Position numbers and translations under genes: made by a program | Notes under the pieces: generated by a model | The model's database searches: none | The model's input: the letters and a program-made list of their open reading frames with translations, nothing else | Told to the model about the DNA's origin: nothing | Shown here: one piece after another, positions 34,894 through 43,959 of the stretch | How the letters are laid out: each line of letters starts with the position of its first letter | Numbering within the stretch: position 1 is the first letter of the stretch | Assembly (NCBI GenBank): GCA_009840355.1 | Contig: VXNZ01000023.1 | Span: 62,001-126,000 of the forward strand | From: Chloroflexota bacterium | GTDB taxonomy: Bacteria > Chloroflexota > Dehalococcoidia > Lucifugimonadales > JADFKI01 | Reading direction: 5' to 3' | Length of the DNA: 64,000 nucleotides

Positions 34894-34906
34894 CCCTTCA
34901 CGCGAT

Positions 34907-34960
34907 GCCGGCGGCGATGTCGAACGCTGTGTTACGACATTACCGCCGGCTTTCGTTTTA
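34907..34960 (+). terminator. Rho-independent terminator candidate
   Basis: GCCGGCGG (34907-34914) pairs with CCGCCGGC (34943-34950), extended by ATGTCG/CGACAT after a two-base mismatch. It is followed by TTTCGTTTT. It lies 14 bp after the cupin stop and before the TPP-enzyme gene. Confidence 0.75.
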
Positions 34961-34997
34961 ACCAGATTTCGTTTTCAGGCTGACGGGAGGACGAATT

Positions 34998-36617
34998 ATG
35001 CCACGAATGAGCGGCGCGCAGGCTCTTGCGCGGCAACTGCGATCCGAAGGCGTCGATGCCATATTCACCTTGCCGGGCGTGCAGATAATGGCGGCGTTCG
35101 ACGCCCTATACGACCTGCGCGACGACATCCAACTCGTGCATACGCGCCACGAGCAGGCGACCACATACATGGCTGACGGCTACTCCAAGGCAACGGGCAA
35201 AGTGGGCGTGGCGATGGTCGTGCCCGGTCCCGGCGCGCTCAACGCCACCGCCGGTCTTGGCACGGCGTTCGCAAGCTCCTCGCCCGTGCTGCTCGTATCA
35301 GGACAGATTGCCAGTAACACACTCGGCAAGCGGCAGGGGCAGCTCCACGAAGTCGAAGACCAGCTCGATGTGTTCAAGCCCATCACCAAGTGGAATCACC
35401 GCGTAACCGAAGTCGGCGAGATACCGGAGGCTGTGCACGAGGCGTTCCGCCAGCTGACGACAGGACGCCCGCGACCTGTCGAACTAGAGGTGCCGCCGGA
35501 CACTCTCGCCGCTATGGGCGACGCGGACATCATCGAACCGGAAGTCTATCCGTCCGACGCCGCCGACGCGGACGCCATACGGCGCGCAGCCGAAGTCTTG
35601 GCGCGCGCGGAACGACCGGCGATAATCGCCGGTGGCGGCACAATCATATCCGGCGCGGCAGATGAACTCCGCGAGGTCGCAGAGTTTCTGCAAGCGTCCG
35701 TAATGACCACGCAGCAAGGCAAAGGCGCGCTGCCGAACGACCACGACCTGATGGTTGGCGTGAACTACGCGCTCGTCGAGCCTGTGAAGCATGTGCTGCC
35801 GGACTGCGACGCGCTGCTCGCGGTAGGCACGCGCCTGCTATTCAGGGCATTCGAGCCAGACAGCATCCCGCCCATCGTCCACATAGACGCGGACGCCACC
35901 GAAATCGGCAAGAACCTGCCGACCGAAGTGGGCATAGTGGGTGACGCCAAGCAGGCATTGCGCCAACTGCTAGAAAGCCTGCGAGCAATCAGCGCGCCAA
36001 AGGAATCGCGCAGCCAAGAGATTGCAGGATACAGGCAGTCCGCAGACAACGACCTAGACGAACTCGCTTCCGACCAGTTGCAGATAATCCAAGACATACG
36101 CGGTGCGCTTGACGACGACGACATTCTGGTAAGCGGCATGACGAACATCGGCTACTGGAGCCATGTCGCCTATCCGGTGAACACGCCGCGCACCTACCTA
36201 ACATCGTCATACTTCGGCACACTCGGCTATGCCTATCCGACCGCGCTCGGCGCGAAAGTAGGCATGCCCGACAAGCGCGTAGTCGCGCTGTGCGGAGACG
36301 GCGGCTTCATGTACAACATACAGGAGCTTTCCACAGCCGCGCGATACGGCATCAACGCCGTGGCAGTCGTCTTCAACAACCACGCATACGGCGCATCCAT
36401 GTGGGACCAAACGCACCAGTACGGAGAACGCTTCATCGGCACAGACCTAAACAACCCGGATTTTCTGAAAGTAGCCGAAGCGTTCGGCGTAACCGGCATG
36501 AAAGCCGACCCCGCCAACATAGGCGAAGCCCTACACCAAGCCCTACAAGCCAACGCGCCCGTCCTGCTCGAAGTCGAACTGCCCAACATGATGCCGCCCT
36601 TCCAGATAGTGCGGTAG
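34998..36617 (+). CDS. Thiamine-pyrophosphate enzyme, acetolactate-synthase-like
   Basis: The 539-residue enzyme starts at 34998 after GGGAGG. It has the three-domain TPP fold. In the N-terminal PYR domain, HTRHEQATTYMADGYSKATG carries the catalytic Glu near residue 52. The middle domain binds a nucleotide or FAD in some relatives. The C-terminal PP domain has GDGGFMYNIQELSTAARYG ... VFNNHAYG, the GDG-x-NN metal/TPP motif. It decarboxylates or ligates 2-keto acids. Sequence alone does not separate acetolactate synthase from benzoylformate decarboxylase or sulfoacetaldehyde-type enzymes, and no regulatory small subunit is nearby. Confidence 0.92.
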   Translation: MPRMSGAQALARQLRSEGVDAIFTLPGVQIMAAFDALYDLRDDIQLVHTRHEQATTYMADGYSKATGKVGVAMVVPGPGALNATAGLGTAFASSSPVLLVSGQIASNTLGKRQGQLHEVEDQLDVFKPITKWNHRVTEVGEIPEAVHEAFRQLTTGRPRPVELEVPPDTLAAMGDADIIEPEVYPSDAADADAIRRAAEVLARAERPAIIAGGGTIISGAADELREVAEFLQASVMTTQQGKGALPNDHDLMVGVNYALVEPVKHVLPDCDALLAVGTRLLFRAFEPDSIPPIVHIDADATEIGKNLPTEVGIVGDAKQALRQLLESLRAISAPKESRSQEIAGYRQSADNDLDELASDQLQIIQDIRGALDDDDILVSGMTNIGYWSHVAYPVNTPRTYLTSSYFGTLGYAYPTALGAKVGMPDKRVVALCGDGGFMYNIQELSTAARYGINAVAVVFNNHAYGASMWDQTHQYGERFIGTDLNNPDFLKVAEAFGVTGMKADPANIGEALHQALQANAPVLLEVELPNMMPPFQIVR

Positions 36618-36642
36618 GGCAGGACTGCCGCGCCATTAGCGC

Positions 36643-38352
36643 CTAAAACGCGTCGTCCTCCGCCGCTATCCGCTCGAAGTCCGCATGCGTATAAGTCCCC
36701 AGGCTGCGGAAGTTTAGCTCGGTGTAATTCTTGATCCAGCGCAATGACACCTTGAACGCCTTGTTGTAGCGATCTTCTTGTTCTTGGTAGGCGGCATGCG
36801 CGGCTTCGTCGCCTGCCGGTATGACCGCTTCGCGGCGCTTTAGGATGTCCGCGAGTTCGTCCTGCATGAACTTCTTGGCTAGGACGAGGTCGTGCGCCTG
36901 CTCGGTGTCTTCGCATACCGCGCCGTGGATGATGCGCTGCCCCATCTGCGCCACTGAGATGCGCCCCGTGGCTAAGTCCTCCATCAGCGCCGGATGCGCG
37001 CCGGGCTTGCCTTCTAGGCTGTCGATGCCCTTTGCGCCGCGTCCCTGCAGCCAACCCTCGACATACTCAATTATCATCCGCGCGTTTCGCCGCGAACCTT
37101 CGGCGGTGATGGGACCTTCCGGCCGTTCGATGCTCACCGGGTAGTTGTCCGGGTCAAGCATATCTTCGCTGGGCTGCCAGTCGTCGGTGATATACTCCTT
37201 GAACGGGTCGCTCGCCGTCTTCATGTGGAAAATGTGTGCCACCCAGCCGCGCAGGAAGCCTTGCTGTGCCTCCCACACCTTGTCGGCGCGAATCGATGCG
37301 GCGGCGATTTCATTCACCTCGTTGTCGCGGCTCGGCAGCGCCGTCGCCATGCCTCCGATGGGCACCGCGCCGCGCCTGAGACACACCGCCACCAGACGAC
37401 GGAATATGTTCGCCATGAAGTCGGTCGTCTTGATGTCCACGCCGAACCTGTCAGGCCAAACCATATCAGGGTCGTTCATGATGTATTCTAGTATGCTCGC
37501 CTTCAAGTCCCAGCGCGCCGCATTCAGACCTGCCGCGTATGGACCGAGTTCGTGCATCAGGTCGTCCATGATATACACTGCCGGCAGCGATTCCACGAGG
37601 AAAATCCCGCGTATCACGGCATCGTCCGGGTATCCCAGATGCTCGCTGCTGAACGCGAAGAAGTCGCGGTAGAGCGCCGCCTCTTCGACCAGTTCAGTCT
37701 TCGGCAGGTAGAAATACAAGCCCTGTCCGCGCTCGACCTGCGCCTTGCCGCCGTAAGCGAATGTGAGCGCCATACCCAATAGAGTCGCGGGTATCGGCTT
37801 ACCGTCCACGGTGAAATCGGCTTCGTCGAGATGCCAGCCGCGCTCGCGGTGCATGAAGAATGGCGTGTCGCCGTCCGCGATGGTATATGTGCGGTCACGC
37901 ACCGGGTTGTGGAACGACAGCGTGCGCTCCGTGATGCCGAGCCGGTTGCGCGCCGCGCTCAGCGTGTCCACAAGGCGATGTCCGCCGGAGTCCTCGTCAT
38001 CGTCTAGGTAGCCAACCGCGCGCTCGCCTTCCGGACCGGGGTTGACCGCGTTTATCGCCATGTTCGTGATGGAAACAGGCCCCGAAATCTCGATGCCGGG
38101 CACACGCAGGTCGTCCGGAACTTCCGGCACTTGCCAGTCGCCGCCCGCCGCGGAATCGGGCAGGAATGTGGGCATAATGCCCTCGTCGAGCGCCTTGCGA
38201 AGCAGTGCCTCTCGCTTGTCGCGCACTTCCTGCACACGGTCGGCGAACCTGTCATACGCAGCCACGACATAATCGAGAAATGCGGGTGTCAGCAGGTCTT
38301 CCGCGCCTTCGACGCCGGCGTAACTAACCCTGCTGCTTGCTGTGCTTACCAT
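36643..38352 (-). CDS. aceB: Malate synthase (A type)
   Basis: Malate synthase condenses glyoxylate with acetyl-CoA in the glyoxylate bypass. The 569-residue protein starts at 38352 behind TAGGAGAA. The family core is visible: GIFLVESLPAVYIMDDLMHEL around residues 255-275, then GLNAARWDLKASILEYI, which corresponds to the GLNxGRWDYI signature. GGMATALPSRDNEVNE, the acidic SIERPEGPITAEGSRRNARM and a C-terminal CEDTEQAHDL also fit. Length is near that of AceB. No isocitrate lyase gene is in the window, so glyoxylate may come from another route such as purine, glycolate or C2 catabolism. A malic-enzyme-like remnant sits just upstream. Confidence 0.92.
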   Translation of the reverse strand: MVSTASSRVSYAGVEGAEDLLTPAFLDYVVAAYDRFADRVQEVRDKREALLRKALDEGIMPTFLPDSAAGGDWQVPEVPDDLRVPGIEISGPVSITNMAINAVNPGPEGERAVGYLDDDEDSGGHRLVDTLSAARNRLGITERTLSFHNPVRDRTYTIADGDTPFFMHRERGWHLDEADFTVDGKPIPATLLGMALTFAYGGKAQVERGQGLYFYLPKTELVEEAALYRDFFAFSSEHLGYPDDAVIRGIFLVESLPAVYIMDDLMHELGPYAAGLNAARWDLKASILEYIMNDPDMVWPDRFGVDIKTTDFMANIFRRLVAVCLRRGAVPIGGMATALPSRDNEVNEIAAASIRADKVWEAQQGFLRGWVAHIFHMKTASDPFKEYITDDWQPSEDMLDPDNYPVSIERPEGPITAEGSRRNARMIIEYVEGWLQGRGAKGIDSLEGKPGAHPALMEDLATGRISVAQMGQRIIHGAVCEDTEQAHDLVLAKKFMQDELADILKRREAVIPAGDEAAHAAYQEQEDRYNKAFKVSLRWIKNYTELNFRSLGTYTHADFERIAAEDDAF

Positions 38353-38511
38353 TGGATTCTCCTATTGATGGACCGGATTCTGTGATGGGAATATCTGCCC
38401 GGACTAGCGCGGCAGACCATTGTTGGCTATCCATTTCGTTCCGAGATTTCGTCCTGCCGTGCGTCGCTCACCGCTTTGGCGACGGGCAGGCACAATGTTA
38501 GTGTTCAGTGC

Positions 38512-38675
38512 TTATTGGATGATTTCGTCCGGCGTCGGTTCCAGAATAAGATCCGAGATTGCGAAGCCGGCGGCGACTTTCATGTGTGTGGTGATGCGGT
38601 CGGCATCGCACCTTCCATGCCGAGCTTACCCAGATTGCGGGCGTGCAAATCCAGCGCCATTCCGTCGTAATCCAT
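38512..38675 (-). pseudogene. Deletion remnant resembling malic enzyme
   Basis: Behind AGGAG an ATG at 38675 opens MDYDGMALDLHARNLGKL, which looks like the first helix of bacterial malic enzymes. The frame soon stops. In an overlapping frame MKVAAGFAISDLILEPTPDE leads to a stop at 38512, resembling the C-terminal end of the same family. Head and tail without the middle suggest an internal deletion. The surrounding 803-bp gap (38353-39155) otherwise contains only repeats. The assignment rests on short stretches. Confidence 0.42.
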
Positions 38676-38801
38676 ACACACTCCTTTGCCGCGTTTGCCG
38701 TCGCGCGGACTCGGCGCGTTAAGTTTATTCCCGCGCACAAGGTTAGTCAAATATATGCACGAGGCAACAGGAGTGGTGGCGCAGACAGCTCCCCACCTCA
38801 C

Positions 38802-38861
38802 GGCTGACAGGGGTATGTAAAGTTCCTTCCCCATGAGGGGGAAGGTTAGGATGGGGGCGAA
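38802..38861. repeat. Dispersed palindromic repeat, GGGGAAGGTTAGGATG family
   Basis: CGGCTGACAGGGGTATG, AAGTTCC and GAGGGGGAAGGTTAGGATG repeat the 15098-15165 block almost base for base. Confidence 0.65.
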
Positions 38862-38913
38862 AATCGTTGCCCACCAACCATATCGCTTCCTGCAAGTGCT
38901 TGAAATCCTAGGT

Positions 38914-39110
38914 TATGTGGACATTTGCCCAGATACGCTTATTATGTCATTCCGAATGTAGTTTTCTCTGTCATTCCGAACGCAGTGAGGAATCTAAACT
39001 CCCTGACTACAAATAGCCCTGTCTTGCAAATAGCCCTGTCTTGCAAATAGCCCTGTCTTGCCACGAGAATTTCAGATTCTTCACTTCGCTGCGCTGCGTT
39101 CAGAATGACG
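38914..39110. mobile_element. Modular palindromic element, copy D
   Basis: The left module GTGGACATTTGCCCAG is followed by a partial duplication of the core (TCATTCCGAATGTAG, then TCATTCCGAACGCAGTGAGG). An internal 17-bp tandem array follows, and then the right arm TTCTTCACTTCGCTGCGCTG with CAGAATGACGG. It is longer than other copies because of the duplication and the array. Confidence 0.72.
39010..39060. repeat. Three perfect tandem copies of a 17-bp unit
   Basis: CAAATAGCCCTGTCTTG is repeated three times without mismatch (39010-39026, 39027-39043, 39044-39060) inside element copy D. The number of copies may vary between strains. Confidence 0.92.
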
Positions 39111-39155
39111 GAATGAGTAGGTCTTGTAAGGAAACAAATCAACCGCAAATGCCCC

Positions 39156-39650
39156 CTACATCGAAAGTCCATCAATGAACTGCGCGCCGGGAATCTTAGC
39201 AATATCTTGTGGCGCAATCTGTATTTTGGATGAGCGGCTGCCGGAGCCTAGGATGATGGACTCCTGAGACAGCAACTTCTCATCCGCGTAAACAGGCAAA
39301 TCGTCGGGCAGCGCAAACGCGGTTACGCCGCCAATCATCATGCCGGTCAGTTCCTTCGTCTCGTCTGCCGACGCGAAAGACGCGCGCGATACGCCCATCA
39401 GCCGCTTGACCGTCTTGTTCACATCCAGCCGCGCCGACCCCTGTACGATGCAGGCGCAGAACTTCTTCGCGCCGCGCTTGGACGCCACGATGATAGTATT
39501 GCCGCTGCCTTTGAGCGTGTAGCCATACTTCTCGCAAAACTCGGCAGTATCCGCAAAATCCGGATCAATGCGAATAACCTCATGCTCAATGCCAAGCCGC
39601 TCAAGCGTGGCAACCACGCGGGATTCTATGTCGGTGTCGGTCATAGTCAT
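39156..39650 (-). CDS. YbaK/EbsC-type aminoacyl-tRNA deacylase
   Basis: I start at the ATG at 39650 (164 residues), with GGAGG upstream at somewhat long spacing. The ATG at 39644 is equally possible. The fold signature is LKGSGNTIIVASKRGAKKFCACIVQG with its lysine pair, then DVNKTVKRLMGVSRASFAS and GGVTAFALPDDLPVYADEKLL. YbaK-type proteins hydrolyse mischarged aminoacyl-tRNA (Cys-tRNA-Pro in the best-known case) in the cytosol. Its stop lies 45 bp beyond the end of repeat copy D. Subfamily (YbaK, ProX or Ala-X-type) is not resolved. Confidence 0.9.
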   Translation of the reverse strand: MTMTDTDIESRVVATLERLGIEHEVIRIDPDFADTAEFCEKYGYTLKGSGNTIIVASKRGAKKFCACIVQGSARLDVNKTVKRLMGVSRASFASADETKELTGMMIGGVTAFALPDDLPVYADEKLLSQESIILGSGSRSSKIQIAPQDIAKIPGAQFIDGLSM

Positions 39651-39737
39651 AATCTGCGTTGAACCTCCATAAGATTGCAAGATTGCGTGAATAATATAGC
39701 GTCTTGCGGATGCTGGGGCAAACTGAAAGCAAGCGGC

Positions 39738-40763
39738 TTACGCTGAAACCAGCCGTTCCGCTAGTGCGAGCGCGTCGATGGGCCAGAAAACATCGGGACG
39801 CGGCTTGAACACATGCGGCTGCTCGGCGTGCGGCCGGCAGTTCAGCACGGCGTCGCTCCATTGCGCGGGAACGGCTTCGCGTCCATATACCGCGCCCATC
39901 AGCGCGCCGCATATCGCCGCTGTGGTATCGGTGTCGTCACCGAGCATCACGGTATCCACTACGCCCGCTTCCAAACTGTCCACATTGAGCAGCTGCCAAA
40001 ATGCGTTGTGCAGCGCGACAAGCACCCACAGCCGCAATGGGATGTTGAACGGTTTATCGGACGCGCCTATATCGGTGGGATAGAACGGTTTGCGGTCCCT
40101 CGCATGCCGGAGAGCGTCAATCACGCTGTCGGCAATCCCGCTTTCCGCCGCCCAGTCGATAATCCAGCGATGAAGCGCCGCGCCGTCGCAGCCCGTGCGG
40201 ATGGCGTGCGCTATGGATACGGTGAACACCGCTACGGAGTCCTGGCAAACGGGATGAATATGCGTGAGCCTCGAATCTTGCCTCGCCCAGTCCGCGACTT
40301 GCGTCGGGTCGTGGTTGACGCCGAATATACCCAAGGGGCTAATCCGCATAAGCCCGCCGTTGGATTGGCTGTCGGGGTCTAGGTATCCGCGCTCCAACGC
40401 CTTCTGCGCGGTTGGTCCGTAGCCGAATGCGGGCGAGTTCCACCAGAACTTGTAGGCGTCCAGCACGGCGTCCGCGTCGAACTTGCCCTGTTCCGCAAGC
40501 GTGCGCGCCAGCATTATCGCCATCTCGCCGTCGTCGGTCAGCTGAGCGAGCGCAGGCTGTGCATCGTTCATGCCAAGCGGCAACAAAGCCGTCTTGCCGT
40601 CGGATATGATCGTAAGTCCGTCGGGATACAGTTGCCTGAGGTCGTCCGACTGCATGCCCTCAACCGGCATGCCGAGCATTTCGCCCTCGAACTGTCCGAG
40701 TAAGCATCCTTGCGCGCGGGCAAGGATTTCGGGAGCGGCGGTTGTTTCTGTTGCTTGCGTCAA
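39738..40763 (-). CDS. ADP-ribosylglycohydrolase family protein
   Basis: The 341-residue protein starts at a TTG (40763) with AGAGG seven bases upstream. ADP-ribosylglycohydrolase landmarks are GCLLGQFEGEMLGMPVEGM at the N-terminus, the metal-binding LTDDGEMAIMLAR near residue 77, and the C-terminal MLGDDTDTTAAICGALMGA near residue 277, whose acidic residues hold the second metal. The family removes ADP-ribose from proteins or small molecules or hydrolyses related N-glycosides. The macro-domain protein at 13504 is the other ADP-ribose-linked gene here, but the two are far apart. Confidence 0.92.
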   Translation of the reverse strand: MTQATETTAAPEILARAQGCLLGQFEGEMLGMPVEGMQSDDLRQLYPDGLTIISDGKTALLPLGMNDAQPALAQLTDDGEMAIMLARTLAEQGKFDADAVLDAYKFWWNSPAFGYGPTAQKALERGYLDPDSQSNGGLMRISPLGIFGVNHDPTQVADWARQDSRLTHIHPVCQDSVAVFTVSIAHAIRTGCDGAALHRWIIDWAAESGIADSVIDALRHARDRKPFYPTDIGASDKPFNIPLRLWVLVALHNAFWQLLNVDSLEAGVVDTVMLGDDTDTTAAICGALMGAVYGREAVPAQWSDAVLNCRPHAEQPHVFKPRPDVFWPIDALALAERLVSA

Positions 40764-40857
40764 TGGGATACCTCTTGTTGAAGTTATGGATGGTAAATGC
40801 TTGCGCGTTAGGTGAGCGTCATATAGGTTGCATTGTAGTGTACAGACATTTTAGTGG

Positions 40858-42165
40858 ATGGCAATCGACTTGGAAGTGAGAAACATCGGTGCCAATATCC
40901 TAGACTGGCACCCAAAGCCGCGCTTTTACTACGGCTGGCTCGTGCTTGGCACGGCTGCGCTCGGCGCGTTCATCGCTACGGGCGTAGCCCAGACCGTGCT
41001 CGGCGGCATACAAGACCTGATTGCGAACGACATGGGCTGGGATCGCACGACCATCGCTTTCGCCGCGACCATCGCAACTTGGGTGTCGGGCATGACGATG
41101 CCCTTCGTAGGCAAGCTGGTTGACCGCTATGGCCCGCGCTACATGATGCTCGCCGCCGCGCTAATCGTGAGCGCGTGCTCGTTCACGCTGAGTGGCGTCA
41201 ACTCCGTCTGGCAGTTCTACGTCGCGTACATCATATCGCGCTCGTTCGCCGGTCCCAACCTGCAAAACCTTGTGCCGCGCACCGTCGCCGTGAACTTCTT
41301 CCGGCGCAAGCGCAATCTCGCGCTGGGCATCACCGCGCTCAACCGCATCGGCGGCGAGGCTCTCAACCTGCTGATAATCACGCTTGTGGCAAGCGCATTC
41401 AGCTGGCGCGCGGCGTATCGGACACTGGGCATCATCGCGCTGCCGCTGTGCATACCGCTGTTCCTGATAATGCGCCGCAGACCGGAGGACATCGGACTGC
41501 GCCCGGACGGCGACACCGCGCCGAGCATGCCGCGAGCGCGTGCGGGTGCAGCGTTCGCGCCGCCCGCCGAGTACGCCTGGGGACTGCGAGAAGTGATACA
41601 CAAGCCGCCGTTCTGGTTCATCGTCTGGGCAGAGTTCTTGTCGGTAACAACCACGGCGGCGGTAGCGTTCCAACTCGTCCCGTTCCTGACGGACAACGGC
41701 ATGCCATATCGCACGGCGGCGTTCGCGCTGATGATAAGCGTGCTGCTGGGCGGGCTGAGCGTGCCGCTGTGGGGACACCTGTCGGACAAGTTCACCATCC
41801 GCCGTCTGACGATGACCGTGATGCTTGCGACAAGCGTGCCAACGGCAGCCTTCGCCTTCATCGACCCGCAAAGCGTCGGGTTCTACGCGTCGATAATTTG
41901 GGGAATAGCGTCCGGCGGCATCCCAATAGTGGGCAGCATGATGATAGGCGAGTACTTCGGCCGCCGTTCGTTCGGCGCTGTGTCAGGCTTGACCGGCCCA
42001 TTCCGCACAGCCGCAATGGGACTAGGACCCGCGCTCGGTGCCCTGATAGTCAACGCCACCGACGCATACACCGCGATCTTCGCGCTGGCAGTCGCATCAT
42101 ACATCGTATCCGCGACGCTAACCTACGCCGTGCGGTATCCTAGTGTTCCTAATAGAGTTTCATGA
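40858..42165 (+). CDS. MFS transporter, paralogue of the 5734 gene
   Basis: The 435-residue protein starts at the ATG at 40858 with no clear ribosome site, so leaderless translation or a weak start is possible. It shows the same plan as the permease at 5734-7077: RFYYGWLVLGTAALGAFIATG, DMGWDRTTIAFAATIATWVSG, motif A GKLVDRYGPRYM, IMRRRPEDIGLRPDG before the central loop, and the PFRTAAMGLGPALGALI ending. The oxalate/formate antiporter-like group is the best fit. Divergent from the ADP-ribosylglycohydrolase gene, it is followed by a tiny membrane protein gene. Confidence 0.9.
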   Translation: MAIDLEVRNIGANILDWHPKPRFYYGWLVLGTAALGAFIATGVAQTVLGGIQDLIANDMGWDRTTIAFAATIATWVSGMTMPFVGKLVDRYGPRYMMLAAALIVSACSFTLSGVNSVWQFYVAYIISRSFAGPNLQNLVPRTVAVNFFRRKRNLALGITALNRIGGEALNLLIITLVASAFSWRAAYRTLGIIALPLCIPLFLIMRRRPEDIGLRPDGDTAPSMPRARAGAAFAPPAEYAWGLREVIHKPPFWFIVWAEFLSVTTTAAVAFQLVPFLTDNGMPYRTAAFALMISVLLGGLSVPLWGHLSDKFTIRRLTMTVMLATSVPTAAFAFIDPQSVGFYASIIWGIASGGIPIVGSMMIGEYFGRRSFGAVSGLTGPFRTAAMGLGPALGALIVNATDAYTAIFALAVASYIVSATLTYAVRYPSVPNRVS

Positions 42166-42188
42166 GCAGAAACTATGGAGGTTTAGCC

Positions 42189-42326
42189 GTGGATCGCATT
42201 TTTGACGGGTTCAAGTTCGGTCTGGGGTTTGGTTGCGCAATGCTTGCCTTTTACGCAATCGCGCTTATCATAATATTGATAGTCGGTGGACTAGCGGGGC
42301 TGTTTAGTCTGTTTAGCCTGTTCTAG
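42189..42326 (+). CDS. Tiny hydrophobic membrane protein
   Basis: A GTG at 42189, seven bases after a perfect GGAGG, opens 45 codons: a short charged start (MDRIFDGFKFG), then Gly-rich and Ile-rich hydrophobic sequence (AFYAIALIIILIVGGLAG) and a closing LFSLFSLF. One membrane helix is predicted by eye. It follows the MFS gene by 23 bp and could be an accessory subunit or leader peptide. The strong ribosome site is the main argument that it is real. Confidence 0.6.
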   Translation: MDRIFDGFKFGLGFGCAMLAFYAIALIIILIVGGLAGLFSLFSLF

Positions 42327-42361
42327 GCTGAGTCTATGTAGTTTCCACTCAGCCCGTCATC

Positions 42362-42850
42362 TCATTTGGTTTCTTGAAGGCAATCTTCCAGCAACGCAAA
42401 CGCCGCCTCTGCGAACGCCCACATATTGCCTTCGCGGTCGCTGTCCCCCGTCTCGATGGTGATGGCTCGTTCGACGGGGCCCGATACGGCTATGCAGGCG
42501 TGCCCTGCGTCGTCGCCGTAGCGGTTGCCCGTAGGTCCGCTCGCGCCCGTCTCGCTTAGCGCCCATGTCGTGCCGTGTATCTCGCGTATTGTGCGGGCGT
42601 TCAGGGTGGCGTAGTATTCGGTGCTGGCACGCTGCCCCTCCATTGCCTCATCAGGCACGCGCAGCAAACCGGCCTGCGCCACGCGCGTGTAAATTATCGC
42701 GCCGCCGACGTAGTATGCCGATGCGCCAGGAATCGCTACGAGAGCTGCGGACAGCAACCCACCGCACGACGATTCGGACACGGCTATGGTGTCGCCGCGT
42801 TCTTTCAGTAACTCGCTGACATTCGCCGCCAATGCGCTCAATTCGGTCAT
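42362..42850 (-). CDS. CinA C-terminal-domain protein (NMN amidohydrolase type)
   Basis: The start is the ATG at 42850 with GGAG upstream (162 residues). The longer frame is not family-like. The domain opens with ERGDTIAVSESSCGGLLSAALVAIPGASAYYVGGAIIY, which contains the ESCTGG-like active-site loop. It continues with WALSETGASGPTGNRYGDDAGHACIAVSG, as in stand-alone PncC/CinA amidases. It would deamidate nicotinamide mononucleotide in NAD recycling. The N-terminal ADP-ribose pyrophosphatase domain of long CinA proteins is absent, as in E. coli PncC. Confidence 0.9.
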   Translation of the reverse strand: MTELSALAANVSELLKERGDTIAVSESSCGGLLSAALVAIPGASAYYVGGAIIYTRVAQAGLLRVPDEAMEGQRASTEYYATLNARTIREIHGTTWALSETGASGPTGNRYGDDAGHACIAVSGPVERAITIETGDSDREGNMWAFAEAAFALLEDCLQETK

Positions 42851-42915
42851 AGTGGTACTCCGTGCAGAGTTAGTGTGTCGCGCCAATCGCTAATCAATCG
42901 TCAGTCGCGCACGCG

Positions 42916-43914
42916 CTAGACCAGATGCAGATGCTCCAGCACCTGCGGGTTGACCAGATTGCGCGGCTTCTTGCCGTCCAGCACCGTGGCGACTTCTTCG
43001 CCGTAGCGCCCTGTGCGAATTCGCAGCGACAAGACAGAAGTGTGCCCGGAGTGCGGCGACAGAATCACATTGTCCATTGACAGCAGCGGGTTGTCCTGGT
43101 CCGGTGGCTCTTTCTCCAGCACATCCAAGCCCGCGCCGGCGATCCAGCCCTCTTGCAGCGCCTTGATTAACGCCGCCTCGTCCACGACCGGACCGCGCGA
43201 TGTGTTGATGAGATACGCGTTGGGCTTCATAAGCCGCAGCGCGTTCTCGTCGATGATGTGCCGCGTCTCGTCGGTCAGCGGCGTGTGCAGCGATATGTAG
43301 TCCGAGTGCGACATCATGTCCTCGAACGACACGCGCGTTACGCCACACTCCCCGAACACTTCGTCGCCGATGTACGGGTCGTGCGCGATAACATCCAGCT
43401 CAAAGCCCTTGGCGCGCTGAGCCATCGCGCTTCCGATCCGTCCAAGCCCAAGTATGCCGATGGTCTCGCCGTGCAGCGAGCCGACTTCGTATGGCGGTCT
43501 CGGCGTCCACGAGTTCGCGCGGATGTCGTCGTGCAAATTCACCACGCGCCGATTCAGCCCAAGCAGCAGCGACATCGCCTGATTCGCCACTTCGCGCGTC
43601 CACATGTCCGGGATGTTGACAACCGCGATGCCATTCTCGGTCGCCGCTTCCACATCGATCACATCGAAGCCCACGCCGGTTCGCAGCACGACCTTGCACT
43701 GCGTCAACGACTCCAGCACCTTGCGCGTGATAGGCGACTCGGATGTGATGATGCCGTCCGCGTCCCGCACCTTTTCGATGATTGCGTCCTCATCGTGCAT
43801 AGAGTCCAGCAATTCGAGATTCGCGCCAACTTGCTCAAGCGCCGTGCGCGTGTCGCTCAAGTCCTCGCTCTGCCAGCGTCCCATATAATAGACCGTGAAT
43901 TTATGCTCGCTCAA
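42916..43914 (-). CDS. D-2-hydroxyacid / phosphoglycerate dehydrogenase family protein
   Basis: The best start is a TTG at 43914, because GGAGG lies six bases before it. The track of coding sequence upstream has no site. The 332-residue protein has GILGLGRIGSAMAQRAKGF for NAD binding, and INTSRGPVVDE, DVLEKEPPDQDNP and VILSPHSGHTS for the catalytic Arg, Glu and His. It lacks the ACT domain of longer SerA enzymes. A glyoxylate/hydroxypyruvate-type or other 2-keto acid reductase is as likely as serine biosynthesis. Confidence 0.92.
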   Translation of the reverse strand: MSEHKFTVYYMGRWQSEDLSDTRTALEQVGANLELLDSMHDEDAIIEKVRDADGIITSESPITRKVLESLTQCKVVLRTGVGFDVIDVEAATENGIAVVNIPDMWTREVANQAMSLLLGLNRRVVNLHDDIRANSWTPRPPYEVGSLHGETIGILGLGRIGSAMAQRAKGFELDVIAHDPYIGDEVFGECGVTRVSFEDMMSHSDYISLHTPLTDETRHIIDENALRLMKPNAYLINTSRGPVVDEAALIKALQEGWIAGAGLDVLEKEPPDQDNPLLSMDNVILSPHSGHTSVLSLRIRTGRYGEEVATVLDGKKPRNLVNPQVLEHLHLV

Positions 43915-43959
43915 TTTGTGCCTCCGTAAACCAGTGCGTGCCGATGCGTATCGGCGCAT

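Noticed and set aside
38498-38740. 80-codon minus-strand frame as a gene
   Set aside because: The coding-like sequence lies in two other frames (malic-enzyme-like head and tail). This frame is Arg/Trp-rich shadow.
41175-42143. 322-codon frame inside the second MFS gene
   Set aside because: Out-of-frame translation of the permease, rich in Arg and His with no hydrophobic segments.
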